This document shows, piece after piece, positions 36,284-44,909 of a stretch of DNA of 64,000 nt (positions within the stretch are counted from its first letter, which is position 1; every line of letters begins with the position of its first letter). The position numbers and the translations under genes are program-made. The DNA lies in contig NZ_LMJJ01000002.1 of the NCBI RefSeq assembly GCF_001429285.1, forward strand, positions 123,233-187,232, read 5' to 3'. Below the pieces are notes generated by a model. That model saw only the letters and a program-made list of their open reading frames with translations, searched no databases and was not told the origin of the DNA. The DNA is from Ensifer sp. Root278. GTDB taxonomy: Bacteria; Pseudomonadota; Alphaproteobacteria; Rhizobiales; Rhizobiaceae.

Positions 36284-37473
36284 GCCGCAACCTTCAAAAG
36301 CGATTTCAATCCTAAGCCCGGATCGGCGAGCGCCTCGGGAGCGCAGAAAGCGCCCCTCTCGATCAGCTTCTCGGCGAGGCGGATGTCACGGGCGACGGAG
36401 GTTCCAGGCCCTATGCCTGCCGCCGCCTGAAGAACGTGGTTTTCGTCCAGCTCGAAACGCAGCCAACCGCCATCGGCCAAGTCGCGGCGCGCGGACCGCC
36501 GTGACGGGTCATGCAAGCCGACGGCCTGCAGGCCGAGATCGAAATGATCCGACCAGAACCATGGTAGTGTCTCGAAACTTGCGGCCTCCCCGAGCATCGC
36601 TTTGGCGGCGTGGGCGCCTTGGTCGCATGCGTTTCGCCAGGTTTCGAACCGTGTGCGGCCGTAGCGTGGATGGTCGATTACTGCGCAGTCCCCCGCCGCG
36701 AAGATCGAAGGATCCGACGTCACGAGCCGGGAATTGACCTCGATCCCATTGGCACATGCAAGCCCGGCCGAAACAGCAAGACCAACCTCCGGTTCGATGC
36801 CGACGGCAGCGACCACGAGATCCGCTTCGATCCGCGCACCGTCAGCGAGCACCACGGACTTGTGTTCTACGCGCTCGATACGAACGTCGAAGTCAAACGT
36901 CACACCGGAGCGGCGATGACGGCTCACGATCACGTCGGCGATTTCGGCGGGCACGCCTCGACCAAGCGCCCGTGGTCCGGCCTCCAGAACACGAACCGTC
37001 ATGCCGCGGCGGGTCAATTCCGCCGCCAGTTCCAGACCGATGAGGCCTGCGCCGACGAGGATGGCGCTACCCCCGGCGTCCGCCTTGCCGTAGATCGCCT
37101 CGGCGTCGCCAAGGGTGCGCAGCATCAAGGCATGACCTGCGGGATCGCAGGCCAACCGCCGCGGCCTCGCCCCCGTCGCAAGCAGCAGACGGTCGTAGGC
37201 CAGGCGTTCCCCCGTCGTCAGGATGACCGCTTTCGTTTCCCTGTCGATCCCCTTCGCGGTTCGCCCGAGCACGACCTCCAATCCGGCAAGGTCGACCGCG
37301 ATCGGGCGATGAAAAAGGCCCGTTTCGCCGTCGGGCTTGGAGAGGGCCGGCCGGTCGTAGGACGGCATATGTTCGCCACCGACGAGGGTTACGTGCCTCT
37401 CGCCCGCGTCTCGCAAGGCTGCAGCAGCGCGCAAGCCGGCTTCGCCCGCGCCGATGATCACATGGTGCGTCAT
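36280..37473 (-). CDS. mocF: Ferredoxin reductase of the moc-type oxygenase (MocF-like)
   Basis: About 397 residues, FAD/NAD(P)H-dependent: N-terminal FAD motif [31 protein letters not shown], the NAD(P) motif [20 protein letters not shown] and the second FAD motif [13 protein letters not shown]. This is the reductase type that feeds electrons to ferredoxins of monooxygenase systems. With the Rieske ferredoxin at 40159 and the oxygenase at 43593 it makes a complete three-component oxygenase, as described for mocDEF of rhizopine strains. An in-frame ATG at 37488 is an alternative start. Confidence 0.85.
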   Translation of the reverse strand: MTHHVIIGAGEAGLRAAAALRDAGERHVTLVGGEHMPSYDRPALSKPDGETGLFHRPIAVDLAGLEVVLGRTAKGIDRETKAVILTTGERLAYDRLLLATGARPRRLACDPAGHALMLRTLGDAEAIYGKADAGGSAILVGAGLIGLELAAELTRRGMTVRVLEAGPRALGRGVPAEIADVIVSRHRRSGVTFDFDVRIERVEHKSVVLADGARIEADLVVAAVGIEPEVGLAVSAGLACANGIEVNSRLVTSDPSIFAAGDCAVIDHPRYGRTRFETWRNACDQGAHAAKAMLGEAASFETLPWFWSDHFDLGLQAVGLHDPSRRSARRDLADGGWLRFELDENHVLQAAAGIGPGTSVARDIRLAEKLIERGAFCAPEALADPGLGLKSLLKVAA

Positions 37474-37492
37474 TGCGTTTTCCATCATGAGG

Positions 37493-37512
37493 AAGCGGCC
37501 CGAAGACCGCTT
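37493..37512 (-). other. Small hairpin before the mocF-like gene
   Basis: AAGCGG and CCGCTT are perfectly complementary around an eight-base loop, in the short spacer between the mocA-like stop and mocF-like start. No T-run follows, so it is not a terminator; it may affect mRNA processing or translation. Confidence 0.35.
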
Positions 37513-37524
37513 GAGGTCAGGGGC

Positions 37525-38526
37525 TCAGCCGAGAACGGATCGAAGCGAAACGGGGGCACCCATTTTTACAGACAACGTGGCTGCCTCAGCCATTGCCAAG
37601 GCGGCGACGCCATCTTCCAACGTCACAGGCAGCGGTTTGGAGCCGCCCACCGCTTCGACGAATGCCGCCCATTCCGCCGCATAGGCGGGCATATAGCGCT
37701 CGAGGAAGAAATAGGTCGGCTTTGCGCCGGTTACGCCCTCGGTTGTCGACTTCACGACGGTGTTTTCGAGCATGTTCTGGGCCTGCAGTAGCCCCTTGGA
37801 GCCAAGCAACTCAAGGCGCTGGTCGTAACCGTAAACGGCGCGGCGGCTGTTCTTGATGACAGCAATGCGGCCATCGGCGTAGGTGAGCGTCACCACAGCC
37901 GTGTCGACGTCGCCTGCCGAACCGATATCTGAATCGACGATGGACGAACCGACCGCGGTAACAGTGATCGGTGGTGTACCTATGATGAAATTCGCCATGT
38001 CGAAATCGTGGATCATCATGTCCCGGAAGAGACCGCCGGAGACCTTGATATAGGCGACAGGCGGTGGCGCGGGGTCGAAGGAGGTGATCGACAGAAGTTC
38101 CGCCTTGCCGATTTCGCCTGCATCAGTTGCCCTTTTGAGCGCCGAAAAACTGGGATCGAACCGGCGATTGAAACCGATCATAACGGGCCGACCGGTGGAC
38201 GAAACCGCCTTCTGGCAGGCCTGCGCCCGCGCGAGGCTGAGATCAACCGGCTTTTCGCAAAGGACGGCCTTTCCAGCGGCCGTTGCCTTTTCAATGAGAT
38301 CGGAATGGGTGTCAGTCGACGTGGCGATCAGCACGGCATCTATCGACGGATCACCCAGAATAGCCGCCGTGTCGCGCGCCTCAGCGCCGTATTGGGTGGC
38401 GATCTTTTCGGCAGCGGCCATGTTGATGTCGGATACGGCAACAAGTCTGCTGCCGGAATGGCTGGAGATCGCCGTTGCGTGTACGCAGGCGATGCGACCC
38501 GCGCCGAGAAGGCCAACTTTAAGCAT
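37525..38526 (-). CDS. mocA: Gfo/Idh/MocA-family dehydrogenase, inositol dehydrogenase-like (MocA)
   Basis: The 333-residue NAD(P)-dependent oxidoreductase has an N-terminal Rossmann motif (VGLLGAGRIACVHATAI), the EKP motif in VLCEKPVDLSLARAQ, IGFNRRFDPSF, and the catalytic region GGLFRDMMIHDFDMANF. It is of the IolG/IdhA type that oxidises inositols to keto-inositols; MocA of rhizopine catabolism belongs here. Within this operon it would oxidise the demethylated scyllo-inosamine or its product. Tightly packed between the PanB-like and ferredoxin reductase genes. Confidence 0.88.
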   Translation of the reverse strand: MLKVGLLGAGRIACVHATAISSHSGSRLVAVSDINMAAAEKIATQYGAEARDTAAILGDPSIDAVLIATSTDTHSDLIEKATAAGKAVLCEKPVDLSLARAQACQKAVSSTGRPVMIGFNRRFDPSFSALKRATDAGEIGKAELLSITSFDPAPPPVAYIKVSGGLFRDMMIHDFDMANFIIGTPPITVTAVGSSIVDSDIGSAGDVDTAVVTLTYADGRIAVIKNSRRAVYGYDQRLELLGSKGLLQAQNMLENTVVKSTTEGVTGAKPTYFFLERYMPAYAAEWAAFVEAVGGSKPLPVTLEDGVAALAMAEAATLSVKMGAPVSLRSVLG

Positions 38527-38544
38527 TTGATTTTCCTTTACTAA

Positions 38545-39369
38545 TCAAAGACCCAGTTCGGTCTTGAATGCGGTCAATTCGGTGTCGGTGATTGCGACGT
38601 TGTGCTGGAGCTGGGGATAGACGCCCTTGTTGACGTCATCGATGAACTCGCGGAACGCAGCGACGCGCTCCTTCTGCAACCGCTCGAATTCGGCCGAGAA
38701 ATTGCGATAGGTCTTGGCGTGGCGCGGCCTATGGCCATTGGTATGGCCAAGCACATCCTCGGCGAAGAGATATTGGGCATCGGCTCCCGGACAGGCGCCC
38801 ATGCCGAGCATGATCATCGAGGTGTTTTTCGAGATCAGCTCACCGACCCTGTCCGGCACGACCTCCAGCTCCGCGCCGAAGCAACCGATGGCTTCGAGTT
38901 GCTTGACGTGACGGAAGACCTTGACCGCCTCGGCCGCCGACTTGCCGACCGCACGGAAGCCAGTCCACGTGATGTAGGATGGGATGAGCCCGACGTGGGC
39001 CACGACCGGCACATGGTTGTCGCAGAGCACCTTCTGAATTTCGAGCGAGGCGGCGCAGTAGAAGCAGTCGCCGCCCATGGCGGAAAAGTGAAAGGCGGCA
39101 CGCAGATAGTCGTCAGCCGTTGCAAGCGGGCGGCCCTCGAACTTGCCCCAGCCGCCGTAGGGCAGACCAACCTGCACGAAGCAGCGGCCCGCCGCCTCGC
39201 GCATTTCGGGCGAAAAGAAGCGCCCTTCGATCGAGAGCATGTGGATACCGGCGGCATCGGCCGCCGCCGCTTCCTCGAGCGTCGTGACGTAAAGCATGGA
39301 GATCTTTTCGCCGCGCGCCTTCATGGCGCGGATGTCGGCTACAGTCGGACGGGTATTCTTGTGGACCAT
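38545..39369 (-). CDS. PanB-like (ketopantoate hydroxymethyltransferase family) protein
   Basis: The 274-residue protein has the PEP-mutase/ICL-type TIM barrel of PanB: KISMLYVTTLEEAAAADAAG, VPVVAHVGLIPSYITWTG, the catalytic Glu in FGAELEVVPDRVGELIS and LGMGACPGADAQYLFAEDVL. The N-terminal metal-binding GDSLG motif of true PanB is absent (the equivalent region reads SIEGRFF), so a different acceptor or reaction is likely. PanB uses 5,10-methylene-THF/formaldehyde chemistry, which fits its place beside folD and purU in an operon expected to release formaldehyde. It is not a normal pantothenate gene; no panC is nearby. Confidence 0.8.
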   Translation of the reverse strand: MVHKNTRPTVADIRAMKARGEKISMLYVTTLEEAAAADAAGIHMLSIEGRFFSPEMREAAGRCFVQVGLPYGGWGKFEGRPLATADDYLRAAFHFSAMGGDCFYCAASLEIQKVLCDNHVPVVAHVGLIPSYITWTGFRAVGKSAAEAVKVFRHVKQLEAIGCFGAELEVVPDRVGELISKNTSMIMLGMGACPGADAQYLFAEDVLGHTNGHRPRHAKTYRNFSAEFERLQKERVAAFREFIDDVNKGVYPQLQHNVAITDTELTAFKTELGL

Positions 39370-39374
39370 CGAAG

Positions 39375-40154
39375 TTACACCGTGAACGCGTTGCGGAAGG
39401 ATTCAAGCGCGAGTTCCGGATCGCCGGAGGCAAAAGCCTCCATGCCGACCGGTCCGGCGTAACCCATGGCTTTTAGAGCCGTGGCGATGCCCTTCCAGTT
39501 GACCTCACCGGTTCCGGGCTCAAAGCGGCCAGGCACATCGGCCACCTGGATTTCGCCGATAAAGGGCAGGCACTTGCGGCAGAGTTCGATCAGGTTCCCC
39601 TCGCCGATCTGGGCATGGTAGAGGTCGAGATTGAGACGCAGACGCGGGTGATTGACGCTCGCGACCAATGCCAAAGTGTCCTCGGCCCGACCGAAGGGTA
39701 CGCCCGGATGGTCGACGGGAAGGTTGAGGTTCTCGAGCGTGAAGGTGACGCTCTCTTCCTCTGCCATGTCGACGACACGGCAAAGCGTGTCGCGCGCCTT
39801 CAGCCACATCGCCCCTGTTACCACCTCGATGGGCTGGACTGGGAGCCCACCTTCGCCAAGGCCGGTCCCGTGCAGATTGAGACGCTGCACACCAAGCCTC
39901 TTTCCGATCCGGGCCGTCTGTCGTGCGGTTTCAAGGAGTTCGGCCGCTCCGTCGTCATCGGTGAGCCTCCCGCGGAGATAGCCGTTCATGATGGTGAACG
40001 TGGCGCCGGTGGCCTCCAGTTTCGCCAGATCGTGGTCCGGCCAGTTCCATAGGCCGACGCCAAAACCCATTTCCTTGAGACGCGAGGCCCTCCATTCGAT
40101 GGAGCGATCCCGCCAGATCATTTCCGCGCAAGCGGCCAATGCAAACTGTGTCAT
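39375..40154 (-). CDS. mocC: Sugar isomerase/epimerase-like TIM barrel (MocC-like)
   Basis: The 259-residue protein has the xylose-isomerase-like/AP endonuclease 2 barrel: FGVGLWNWPDHDLAKLEATG, QRLNLHGTGLGEGG, the metal-ligand Glu in FTLENLNLPVDHPGVPFG, LNLDLYHAQIGEGNL and EIQVADVPGRFEPGTGEVNW, ending with a Glu-containing GPVGMEAFASG. It resembles hydroxypyruvate isomerase and IolE/IolI/MocC proteins. In rhizopine catabolism MocC acts in breakdown of the inositol-derived ring, though its exact reaction is not settled. Five bases separate it from the PanB-like gene. Confidence 0.82.
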   Translation of the reverse strand: MTQFALAACAEMIWRDRSIEWRASRLKEMGFGVGLWNWPDHDLAKLEATGATFTIMNGYLRGRLTDDDGAAELLETARQTARIGKRLGVQRLNLHGTGLGEGGLPVQPIEVVTGAMWLKARDTLCRVVDMAEEESVTFTLENLNLPVDHPGVPFGRAEDTLALVASVNHPRLRLNLDLYHAQIGEGNLIELCRKCLPFIGEIQVADVPGRFEPGTGEVNWKGIATALKAMGYAGPVGMEAFASGDPELALESFRNAFTV

Positions 40155-40158
40155 ATCG

Positions 40159-40470
40159 TCAGATCTCTACGAATACGTCGCCGTTCTCGACCTTTACCGG
40201 CCAAGACTTGAGGTTGATGCAGGCAGGCGCGCGCGTCGCCTCGCCGGTCTTGTAGTCAAAATGCGCGTTATGCTTCGGGCATTCGATGATGCCGTCCATG
40301 ACGAGGCCATCGGCAAGGTGCACCCGTTCATGCGTGCAGATCCCGTCGATGCAGAAGAACTCGTCTTCCGGGCTGCGGATCACCAGAAATGAGCGCCCGC
40401 CGTGATCGAAACGGAGCAAATCCTCAAGCTCGACATCGTCGGTTGCGCAGGCGCGGGTCCAAGTCCCCAT
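40159..40470 (-). CDS. mocE: Rieske [2Fe-2S] ferredoxin (MocE-like)
   Basis: This 103-residue protein is a soluble Rieske domain: the first cluster motif is CTH in GICTHERVHLADG, the second CPKH in ECPKHNAHFDYKTG, giving two Cys and two His ligands. It would shuttle electrons from the MocF-like reductase to the MocD-like oxygenase. The start at 40470 has AAAGGA seven bases upstream; the ATG at 40488 has no ribosome-binding site. It is followed four bases later by the mocC-like gene. Confidence 0.9.
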   Translation of the reverse strand: MGTWTRACATDDVELEDLLRFDHGGRSFLVIRSPEDEFFCIDGICTHERVHLADGLVMDGIIECPKHNAHFDYKTGEATRAPACINLKSWPVKVENGDVFVEI

Positions 40471-40526
40471 GTCTTCATCCTTTGGCATTTCATCTTGTGC
40501 GTTTCGGTTCTTCGGAGTGCGGCCGG

Positions 40527-41354
40527 CTAGACCGCCGCACCGGCAATCTGGGGCGCGTGCCCGTCATGGGCGGTCATGTAGCCGTCGATCTGGGCTTCGA
40601 GTTCTGCCATGGTCTCGCCTCCCGCCATCAGGTCGGTGATTTCCTCGCGCGTCTTCTCGCCCTTGCGGAAATCGGCGGCGATCGCGCCGCGGATCAGCAC
40701 CGCGAAGTGGTCACCCACGGCCATCGCGTGCATGACCTGATGGGTGATGAAGACGACGGCGAGGCCCCGGCGTTTTGCCTCGTTGACGATCCTGAGCACA
40801 TGGGTAGCCTGTTTCACCCCCAGGGCGGCGGTCGGCTCGTCGAGGATCAGGACCTTCGCGCCGAAATGGACGGCACGGGCAATGGCGAGCGATTGCCGCT
40901 CCCCGCCTGAAAGGCCACCGACCAGCCGGTCGCCGTCATCGATCCGGGTGATCCCGAAGTCCTGGATGGCATGGATCGCTATCTCGTTTGCCTTCTTCCG
41001 GTCGAATACCTTGAATGGCCCCCAGCCTCTGGTCGGCTCCACGCCGACGAAGAAGCTGCGACCGATGCTCATTAGCGGGAACGTGCCGCCGAACTGGTGA
41101 ACCGTCGCGATGCCGCGGCTGCTGGCGTCGCGCGGGCCGTTGAACTCGACGGCCTTGCCGTCCATCTCCATCGTGCCGGATGTCGGGCGGTAGACGCCTG
41201 AAAGCGTCTTGATTAGCGTGGACTTGCCGGCGCCATTGTCGCCGAGCAGGCACAGCACTTCGCCAGGACAGATGTCGAGCGAGATGTCGTTGAGGACATC
41301 GATCGGACCGAAGGACTTGCAGATGTTTCTGAGCTTGAGGATGGGCGCGGACAT
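40527..41354 (-). CDS. ABC transporter ATP-binding protein, sugar/inositol type
   Basis: The 275-residue ATPase has Walker A GDNGAGKSTLIKTLSG, signature GLSGGERQSLAIARA, Walker B VLILDEPTAALG and switch His in VFITHQVMHAMAVG. It is a single-domain ATPase like FrcA rather than the tandem ~500-residue RbsA form. Start at 41354 with GAGG upstream; the longer frame to 41831 is antisense noise over the permease. It works with the permease (eight bases upstream) and the MocB-like binding protein. Confidence 0.93.
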   Translation of the reverse strand: MSAPILKLRNICKSFGPIDVLNDISLDICPGEVLCLLGDNGAGKSTLIKTLSGVYRPTSGTMEMDGKAVEFNGPRDASSRGIATVHQFGGTFPLMSIGRSFFVGVEPTRGWGPFKVFDRKKANEIAIHAIQDFGITRIDDGDRLVGGLSGGERQSLAIARAVHFGAKVLILDEPTAALGVKQATHVLRIVNEAKRRGLAVVFITHQVMHAMAVGDHFAVLIRGAIAADFRKGEKTREEITDLMAGGETMAELEAQIDGYMTAHDGHAPQIAGAAV

Positions 41355-41362
41355 GTCGGACC

Positions 41363-42418
41363 TCACTTCTTCTTCGGCGAGTAGGAGAGCGCCATGCTGC
41401 GGAAGGTGTTGTTCATCAGCACGGCCAGAAGCAGCATCACGCCGATGATGAGGCTCGACCAGTTGCGGTCGAAGGACGTGAAATAGATGCCTTGGTTGAC
41501 GACGGCGAAGGTGATCGTGCCGAAGAAGATGCCGATGATGGAGCCGAAGCCACCGGTGAGCAGCACGCCGCCGACGACCACCGAAATGATCGAGTTGAAG
41601 ATGAAGGACATGCCGGCCGAGACCTGAGCGGAATTGAAGAGTATCGCCTGGCACATGCCAACAAAGGCGGCGCTGGTGGACGACAACACGAAGAGTGCAA
41701 TCGTCAGACGAGCCGTCGGGATGCCGGCATTGCGCGCGCTGATCTTGTCGCCGCCCATGGCGAAGATCCAGTTGCCCCAGGGCGAGTAGTGAACCACGTA
41801 GACATAGAGCGCCGTCAGTGCCAGCCACCAAAAGATGATCACCTGGAAGGTGTTGGCGACGAACTGGCCGAAGAGGTACTTCGCGAGCGCGGGCGCCTTG
41901 AGGGCGACACTGGTGGTTCCCGTGAGGAGAACGGACAGTCCAAGAACGAGGCCTGCAACCGCAAAGAGGGTTCCGAGCGTGACGATCAGCGACGGCACAT
42001 TGGTGCGGACCACGAGGATCCCGTTCACCAGACCGACAAAGACGCCGAGAGCGAGCGAGGCAGCTATTCCGAGCCAGATCGGCAGCTCGTAGTAGCCTGA
42101 GATGATTGCGACCGTCATGGAGCCGGCTGGGATCATCGAGCCGATGGAAATGTCCAGTTCACCGGCGATCATCAGAAGACCGATCGGGAAGGCGACGATG
42201 CCAAGATTGGCCGCGACGTTCAGCCAGCTTGCCGCACCCGCCGGCTTCAGGAAATCGATGCTTCCAAAGACGAGGAAGAAGGCGAAGACGCCGAACAGGC
42301 CGAGAAAGGCGCCGGCTTCCGGTCTGCGGAAAAGTCCGCCGACGGAAAAGCCGGAGACGTTAGAAGATGTTGACGTTTGCCCCATGGCGAGTGGTTGGCT
42401 TGCGGTTTTCGAGCTCAT
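41363..42418 (-). CDS. ABC transporter permease, ribose/fructose/inositol type
   Basis: The 351-residue inner-membrane protein has 8-10 hydrophobic segments and the family motifs MIAGELDISIGSMIPAGSMT, VRTNVPSLIVTLGTLFAVAG, GGDKISARNAGIPTARLTIA and VVGGVLLTGGFGSIIGIFFG. It forms the channel of the import system for the moc substrate. The start at 42418 has GGGGAA upstream. The N-terminal ~20 residues before the first membrane segment are low-complexity (SQPLAMGQTSTSSN). Confidence 0.93.
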   Translation of the reverse strand: MSSKTASQPLAMGQTSTSSNVSGFSVGGLFRRPEAGAFLGLFGVFAFFLVFGSIDFLKPAGAASWLNVAANLGIVAFPIGLLMIAGELDISIGSMIPAGSMTVAIISGYYELPIWLGIAASLALGVFVGLVNGILVVRTNVPSLIVTLGTLFAVAGLVLGLSVLLTGTTSVALKAPALAKYLFGQFVANTFQVIIFWWLALTALYVYVVHYSPWGNWIFAMGGDKISARNAGIPTARLTIALFVLSSTSAAFVGMCQAILFNSAQVSAGMSFIFNSIISVVVGGVLLTGGFGSIIGIFFGTITFAVVNQGIYFTSFDRNWSSLIIGVMLLLAVLMNNTFRSMALSYSPKKK

Positions 42419-42457
42419 GATGGTTCCCCTTCCCGGCTTTGCCGTGTTGTAACGGGC

Positions 42458-42486
42458 CCGCTCCCTGGAGGAGGTGCAGGGAGCGG
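42458..42486 (-). other. Perfect hairpin between binding-protein and permease genes
   Basis: CCGCTCCCTG and CAGGGAGCGG, ten perfectly paired bases around a nine-base loop, lie just after the mocB-like stop. No T-tract follows on the minus strand. Such hairpins often protect the upstream binding-protein mRNA end, giving more binding protein than permease. Confidence 0.6.
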
Positions 42487-42503
42487 CCAGCGAGCGCGCG
42501 GGT

Positions 42504-43481
42504 TTAGCGTGCGCCCTTGGAGACGCCGGAGAGCGTCGACTCGATGTTCGATGCATCGACGATGCCCGGACCGGTCAGCACCGGCTTGACCGGGAGATCC
42601 GTGCCGAAGTCGATGTGAGACGCGAGCAGCGAGACTGAAAGCAGTGACTGAAGATACGGCTGCTGGTCGACGGCAAAGAGCTGCGCGCTGTTTTTGATGC
42701 GGTCGAGGCCGGCCTCGTTGAAGTCGAATGAGCCAAGCTTGACGCTCTCGACCTTGCCGGCCTGCTGGATGCCGCTCGCCGCCGCGTCCGCGTCACCGGC
42801 ACCAATGGTGATGACGCCGTCAATCGAACCGTCCTGCGTCAGCGTCGCCTTGACGGCTTCGGCAATGGCGGTGGGATCACCGAAACTCGTTGCTGGCAGC
42901 GGCAGCTGTTTGCCGGTCCCGCCCGCCTTGGTGATCCCATCGATCACGCCCTTGCAGCGGGCTTCCTGATTGGCGCTGCCCGGAAGCGTGTTGACGCAGA
43001 GCACGTTCTTCTGGCCGTTCTTGCCGAAGTATTCGCCACCCGCGATACCGGCGAGGTACTCGTCCGAACCAACATAGTTGATAGCGCCTAGCTCCTTCGC
43101 CTTGTCGAGCGAACCGGCATTCATGAGGATGATCTTGATGCCACTGTCGGCGGCGGCCTTGATCGCCTCGTCCTCTGCTTCCGGCACCCAGTTGGGAACG
43201 ACGAGACCGGTGACGCCCTGGCTGATGGCTGTGCGCACCAGGCCTGCCGCATCCGGTCCGAGGTTGTCGTAAGTCTGGAGCTGCAGATAGGTGACCTTGC
43301 CGCCGTTGGTTTCGACCACGAAGCGGGCATCGTCGACCCCCTTCTTGATCTTACTCCAGAAAGCATCGTCGGTCTTTCCGCCGACAACGGCGATGTCGGC
43401 GGCGAGCGCAACGCTTGCGGCGGTGAGACAGATCGCAACCGAGGTCGCGAAAGCTTTCGTCATGGTGGTCAGCATTGTCAT
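42504..43481 (-). CDS. mocB: Periplasmic sugar/inositol-type binding protein (MocB-like)
   Basis: The 325-residue protein has a Sec signal (TKAFATSVAICLTAASVALA, then ADIAVVGGK) and the peripla_BP_4 fold: DDAFWSKIKKGVDDARFVVE, GLVVPNWVPEAEDEAIKAAA, IILMNAGS, NYVGSDEYLAGIAGGEYFG and a C-terminal SAQLFAVDQQPYLQSLLSVS. It belongs to the same superfamily as the rhizopine-binding protein MocB and inositol-binding proteins. Flanked by hairpins on both sides. GGAAAA precedes the ATG at 43481; an internal ATG at 43463 is also possible. Confidence 0.88.
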   Translation of the reverse strand: MTMLTTMTKAFATSVAICLTAASVALAADIAVVGGKTDDAFWSKIKKGVDDARFVVETNGGKVTYLQLQTYDNLGPDAAGLVRTAISQGVTGLVVPNWVPEAEDEAIKAAADSGIKIILMNAGSLDKAKELGAINYVGSDEYLAGIAGGEYFGKNGQKNVLCVNTLPGSANQEARCKGVIDGITKAGGTGKQLPLPATSFGDPTAIAEAVKATLTQDGSIDGVITIGAGDADAAASGIQQAGKVESVKLGSFDFNEAGLDRIKNSAQLFAVDQQPYLQSLLSVSLLASHIDFGTDLPVKPVLTGPGIVDASNIESTLSGVSKGAR

Positions 43482-43551
43482 CGGGTTTTCCTCCCTTGCG
43501 CCGGATGGCGGGTTAAAATGCTAGAAGTCTGGGTCACGGCGACCGTTCGGC

Positions 43552-43581
43552 CTTGGGAACCGCCTCCTCGCGGAGCCCAAG
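43552..43581 (-). other. Hairpin between oxygenase and binding-protein genes
   Basis: CTTGGG/CCCAAG and CCGC/GCGG arms stack around a CTCCTC loop with a two-base internal mismatch, starting eleven bases after the mocD-like stop. No T-run on the minus strand, so probably an mRNA processing or attenuation element. Confidence 0.5.
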
Positions 43582-43592
43582 CCTTGGTGAAC

Positions 43593-44615
43593 TCACGAGT
43601 TCGCGCGCGCCGTCTTGGCGTTCATGCGCTCCTTCTTCTTGGCGAAGCGCGCCTGCATCTGGACGTCACCATCCTTGGTGCCGTCGTGCCAGGTGCCGCA
43701 CCACTTATCGAGCGGGATGAGACCGTCCCCGCCATAGTTCACCTCGAAGTACTTGTGGTGCAGGTAGTGAGCGTAGGCATGGGTATCGAGCGGGGTCTCT
43801 TCCGTAACCTCGAGCTTGTCGAAACCGATGTGCCCGTTGACCGCTCCGAAGCCGGCGATATGAAGCTGGAACATCGCCACGATCGGATTGGAGGGGATCA
43901 CCAGGTGCCAGAAGGCCACGGCATGGTAGAGGAAGCCCTCGACCGGATGCATGGAGAGCGAGGACCACGGCGAAGGGTTCACCGAATTGTGGTGGACGGA
44001 GTGGATCCAGCGATAGAGCGGGCCCCAGTGGATCAGCCGGTGGATAATGAAGAAATGCACCTCGTGGATCATGGGGGCTGCCGCAACGAGAAACGCGAGG
44101 TAGTACGGATTTTCTGACCAGCTCAGCCACGGCACCCAGCCGTTGGCAAAGACCCAGAGGAACAACACCTCGACCAGCGTCCACAGCGGTATCGAAAAAA
44201 AGAACGAGCGCAGGAAGTTGTCGATGTTCTGGCTCTTGAACCAGAAGACGTCCGACGGCTGCTCGCTTGGAAATTTCACATTGTATTTGAAGCGGTTGCC
44301 CTGTTTGCGCTTCACGTAGAAAAAGAGCTCGACCGAACCGTAGAAGACGAAGATCGCCGCCGCGTTCACCGCGTAGAGCCACAGCGCCCATTGCCAGTCC
44401 AGCGCCTTCATCACCTCGACATCCGGAACGACATAGAACCAGTAGAGGAGCGCCGTTGCCATGTGGAAGGCGTTCCACGGCCAGATATATTCAGGCAACC
44501 ATCTGAGAACGGACGGAATCTTCGGGGGCCAGGCCCAGAACGGCGCAACCTCGATGCGCCCGTTGGGCGCCCAGTCGCCGCGCTTGTTGCGGGTTCCGTA
44601 ATTAAGATCATCCAT
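43593..44615 (-). CDS. mocD: Fatty acid hydroxylase/sterol desaturase-fold oxygenase (MocD-like)
   Basis: The 340-residue membrane protein has several hydrophobic segments and the three histidine boxes of the di-iron hydroxylase superfamily: HRLIH (HxxxH), HSVHH (HxxHH) and HAYAHYLHH/HHKYFEV near the C-terminus. With the Rieske ferredoxin and reductase in the same operon it would hydroxylate the O-methyl carbon of the rhizopine, releasing formaldehyde (inferred from the mocDEF model). It is the first gene of the operon, divergent from the LacI regulator. The start at 44615 follows GGGAGG at seven bases. Confidence 0.85.
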   Translation of the reverse strand: MDDLNYGTRNKRGDWAPNGRIEVAPFWAWPPKIPSVLRWLPEYIWPWNAFHMATALLYWFYVVPDVEVMKALDWQWALWLYAVNAAAIFVFYGSVELFFYVKRKQGNRFKYNVKFPSEQPSDVFWFKSQNIDNFLRSFFFSIPLWTLVEVLFLWVFANGWVPWLSWSENPYYLAFLVAAAPMIHEVHFFIIHRLIHWGPLYRWIHSVHHNSVNPSPWSSLSMHPVEGFLYHAVAFWHLVIPSNPIVAMFQLHIAGFGAVNGHIGFDKLEVTEETPLDTHAYAHYLHHKYFEVNYGGDGLIPLDKWCGTWHDGTKDGDVQMQARFAKKKERMNAKTARANS

Positions 44616-44846
44616 CGTCATGCCTCCCGACAAGCGTCTTGCTGCTCGCAAGGAAGAAAAGGCATCGACGTTTACTCCGGGCACAGAGCTGCTCTCTTCG
44701 GGCGAAGGCCCAAAGCACAGAATCCCGCGATGTCGATTGCATTTCTCTCCCAGGCGTTTGGGCTTCTGTTTTCCCCACACGCCAATCTCTGAAACGAACA
44801 ATGGCAACTTGACGGGTGTTAAATCAAGGCGCATTTGTCTCTCATT

Positions 44847-44867
44847 AGATGATCGTGTCATTCATCT
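44847..44867. promoter_or_regulatory. Inverted repeat upstream of the moc-like operon (operator 1)
   Basis: AGATGA and TCATCT flank a nine-base spacer. It adjoins the second dyad and lies in the divergent promoter region between the mocD-like and lacI-type genes. Confidence 0.45.
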
Positions 44868-44886
44868 CATTTCCTAGACGAAATGA
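44867..44886. promoter_or_regulatory. Inverted repeat before the LacI-type gene (operator 2)
   Basis: TCATTTC, six bases (CTAGAC), GAAATGA: a perfect 20-base dyad of the size and symmetry bound by LacI-family dimers, 24 bases before the regulator's ATG. An overlapping AAATG-ATA-CATTT symmetry follows at 44881-44893. Likely sites for repression of both divergent units. Confidence 0.6.
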
Positions 44887-44909
44887 TACATTTTATATCA
44901 CGGGGGCCA

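Noticed and set aside
41355..41831. N-terminal extension of the ABC ATPase frame by ~160 residues
   Set aside because: It is an out-of-frame reading of the permease gene; a normal ATPase start with ribosome-binding site exists at 41354.
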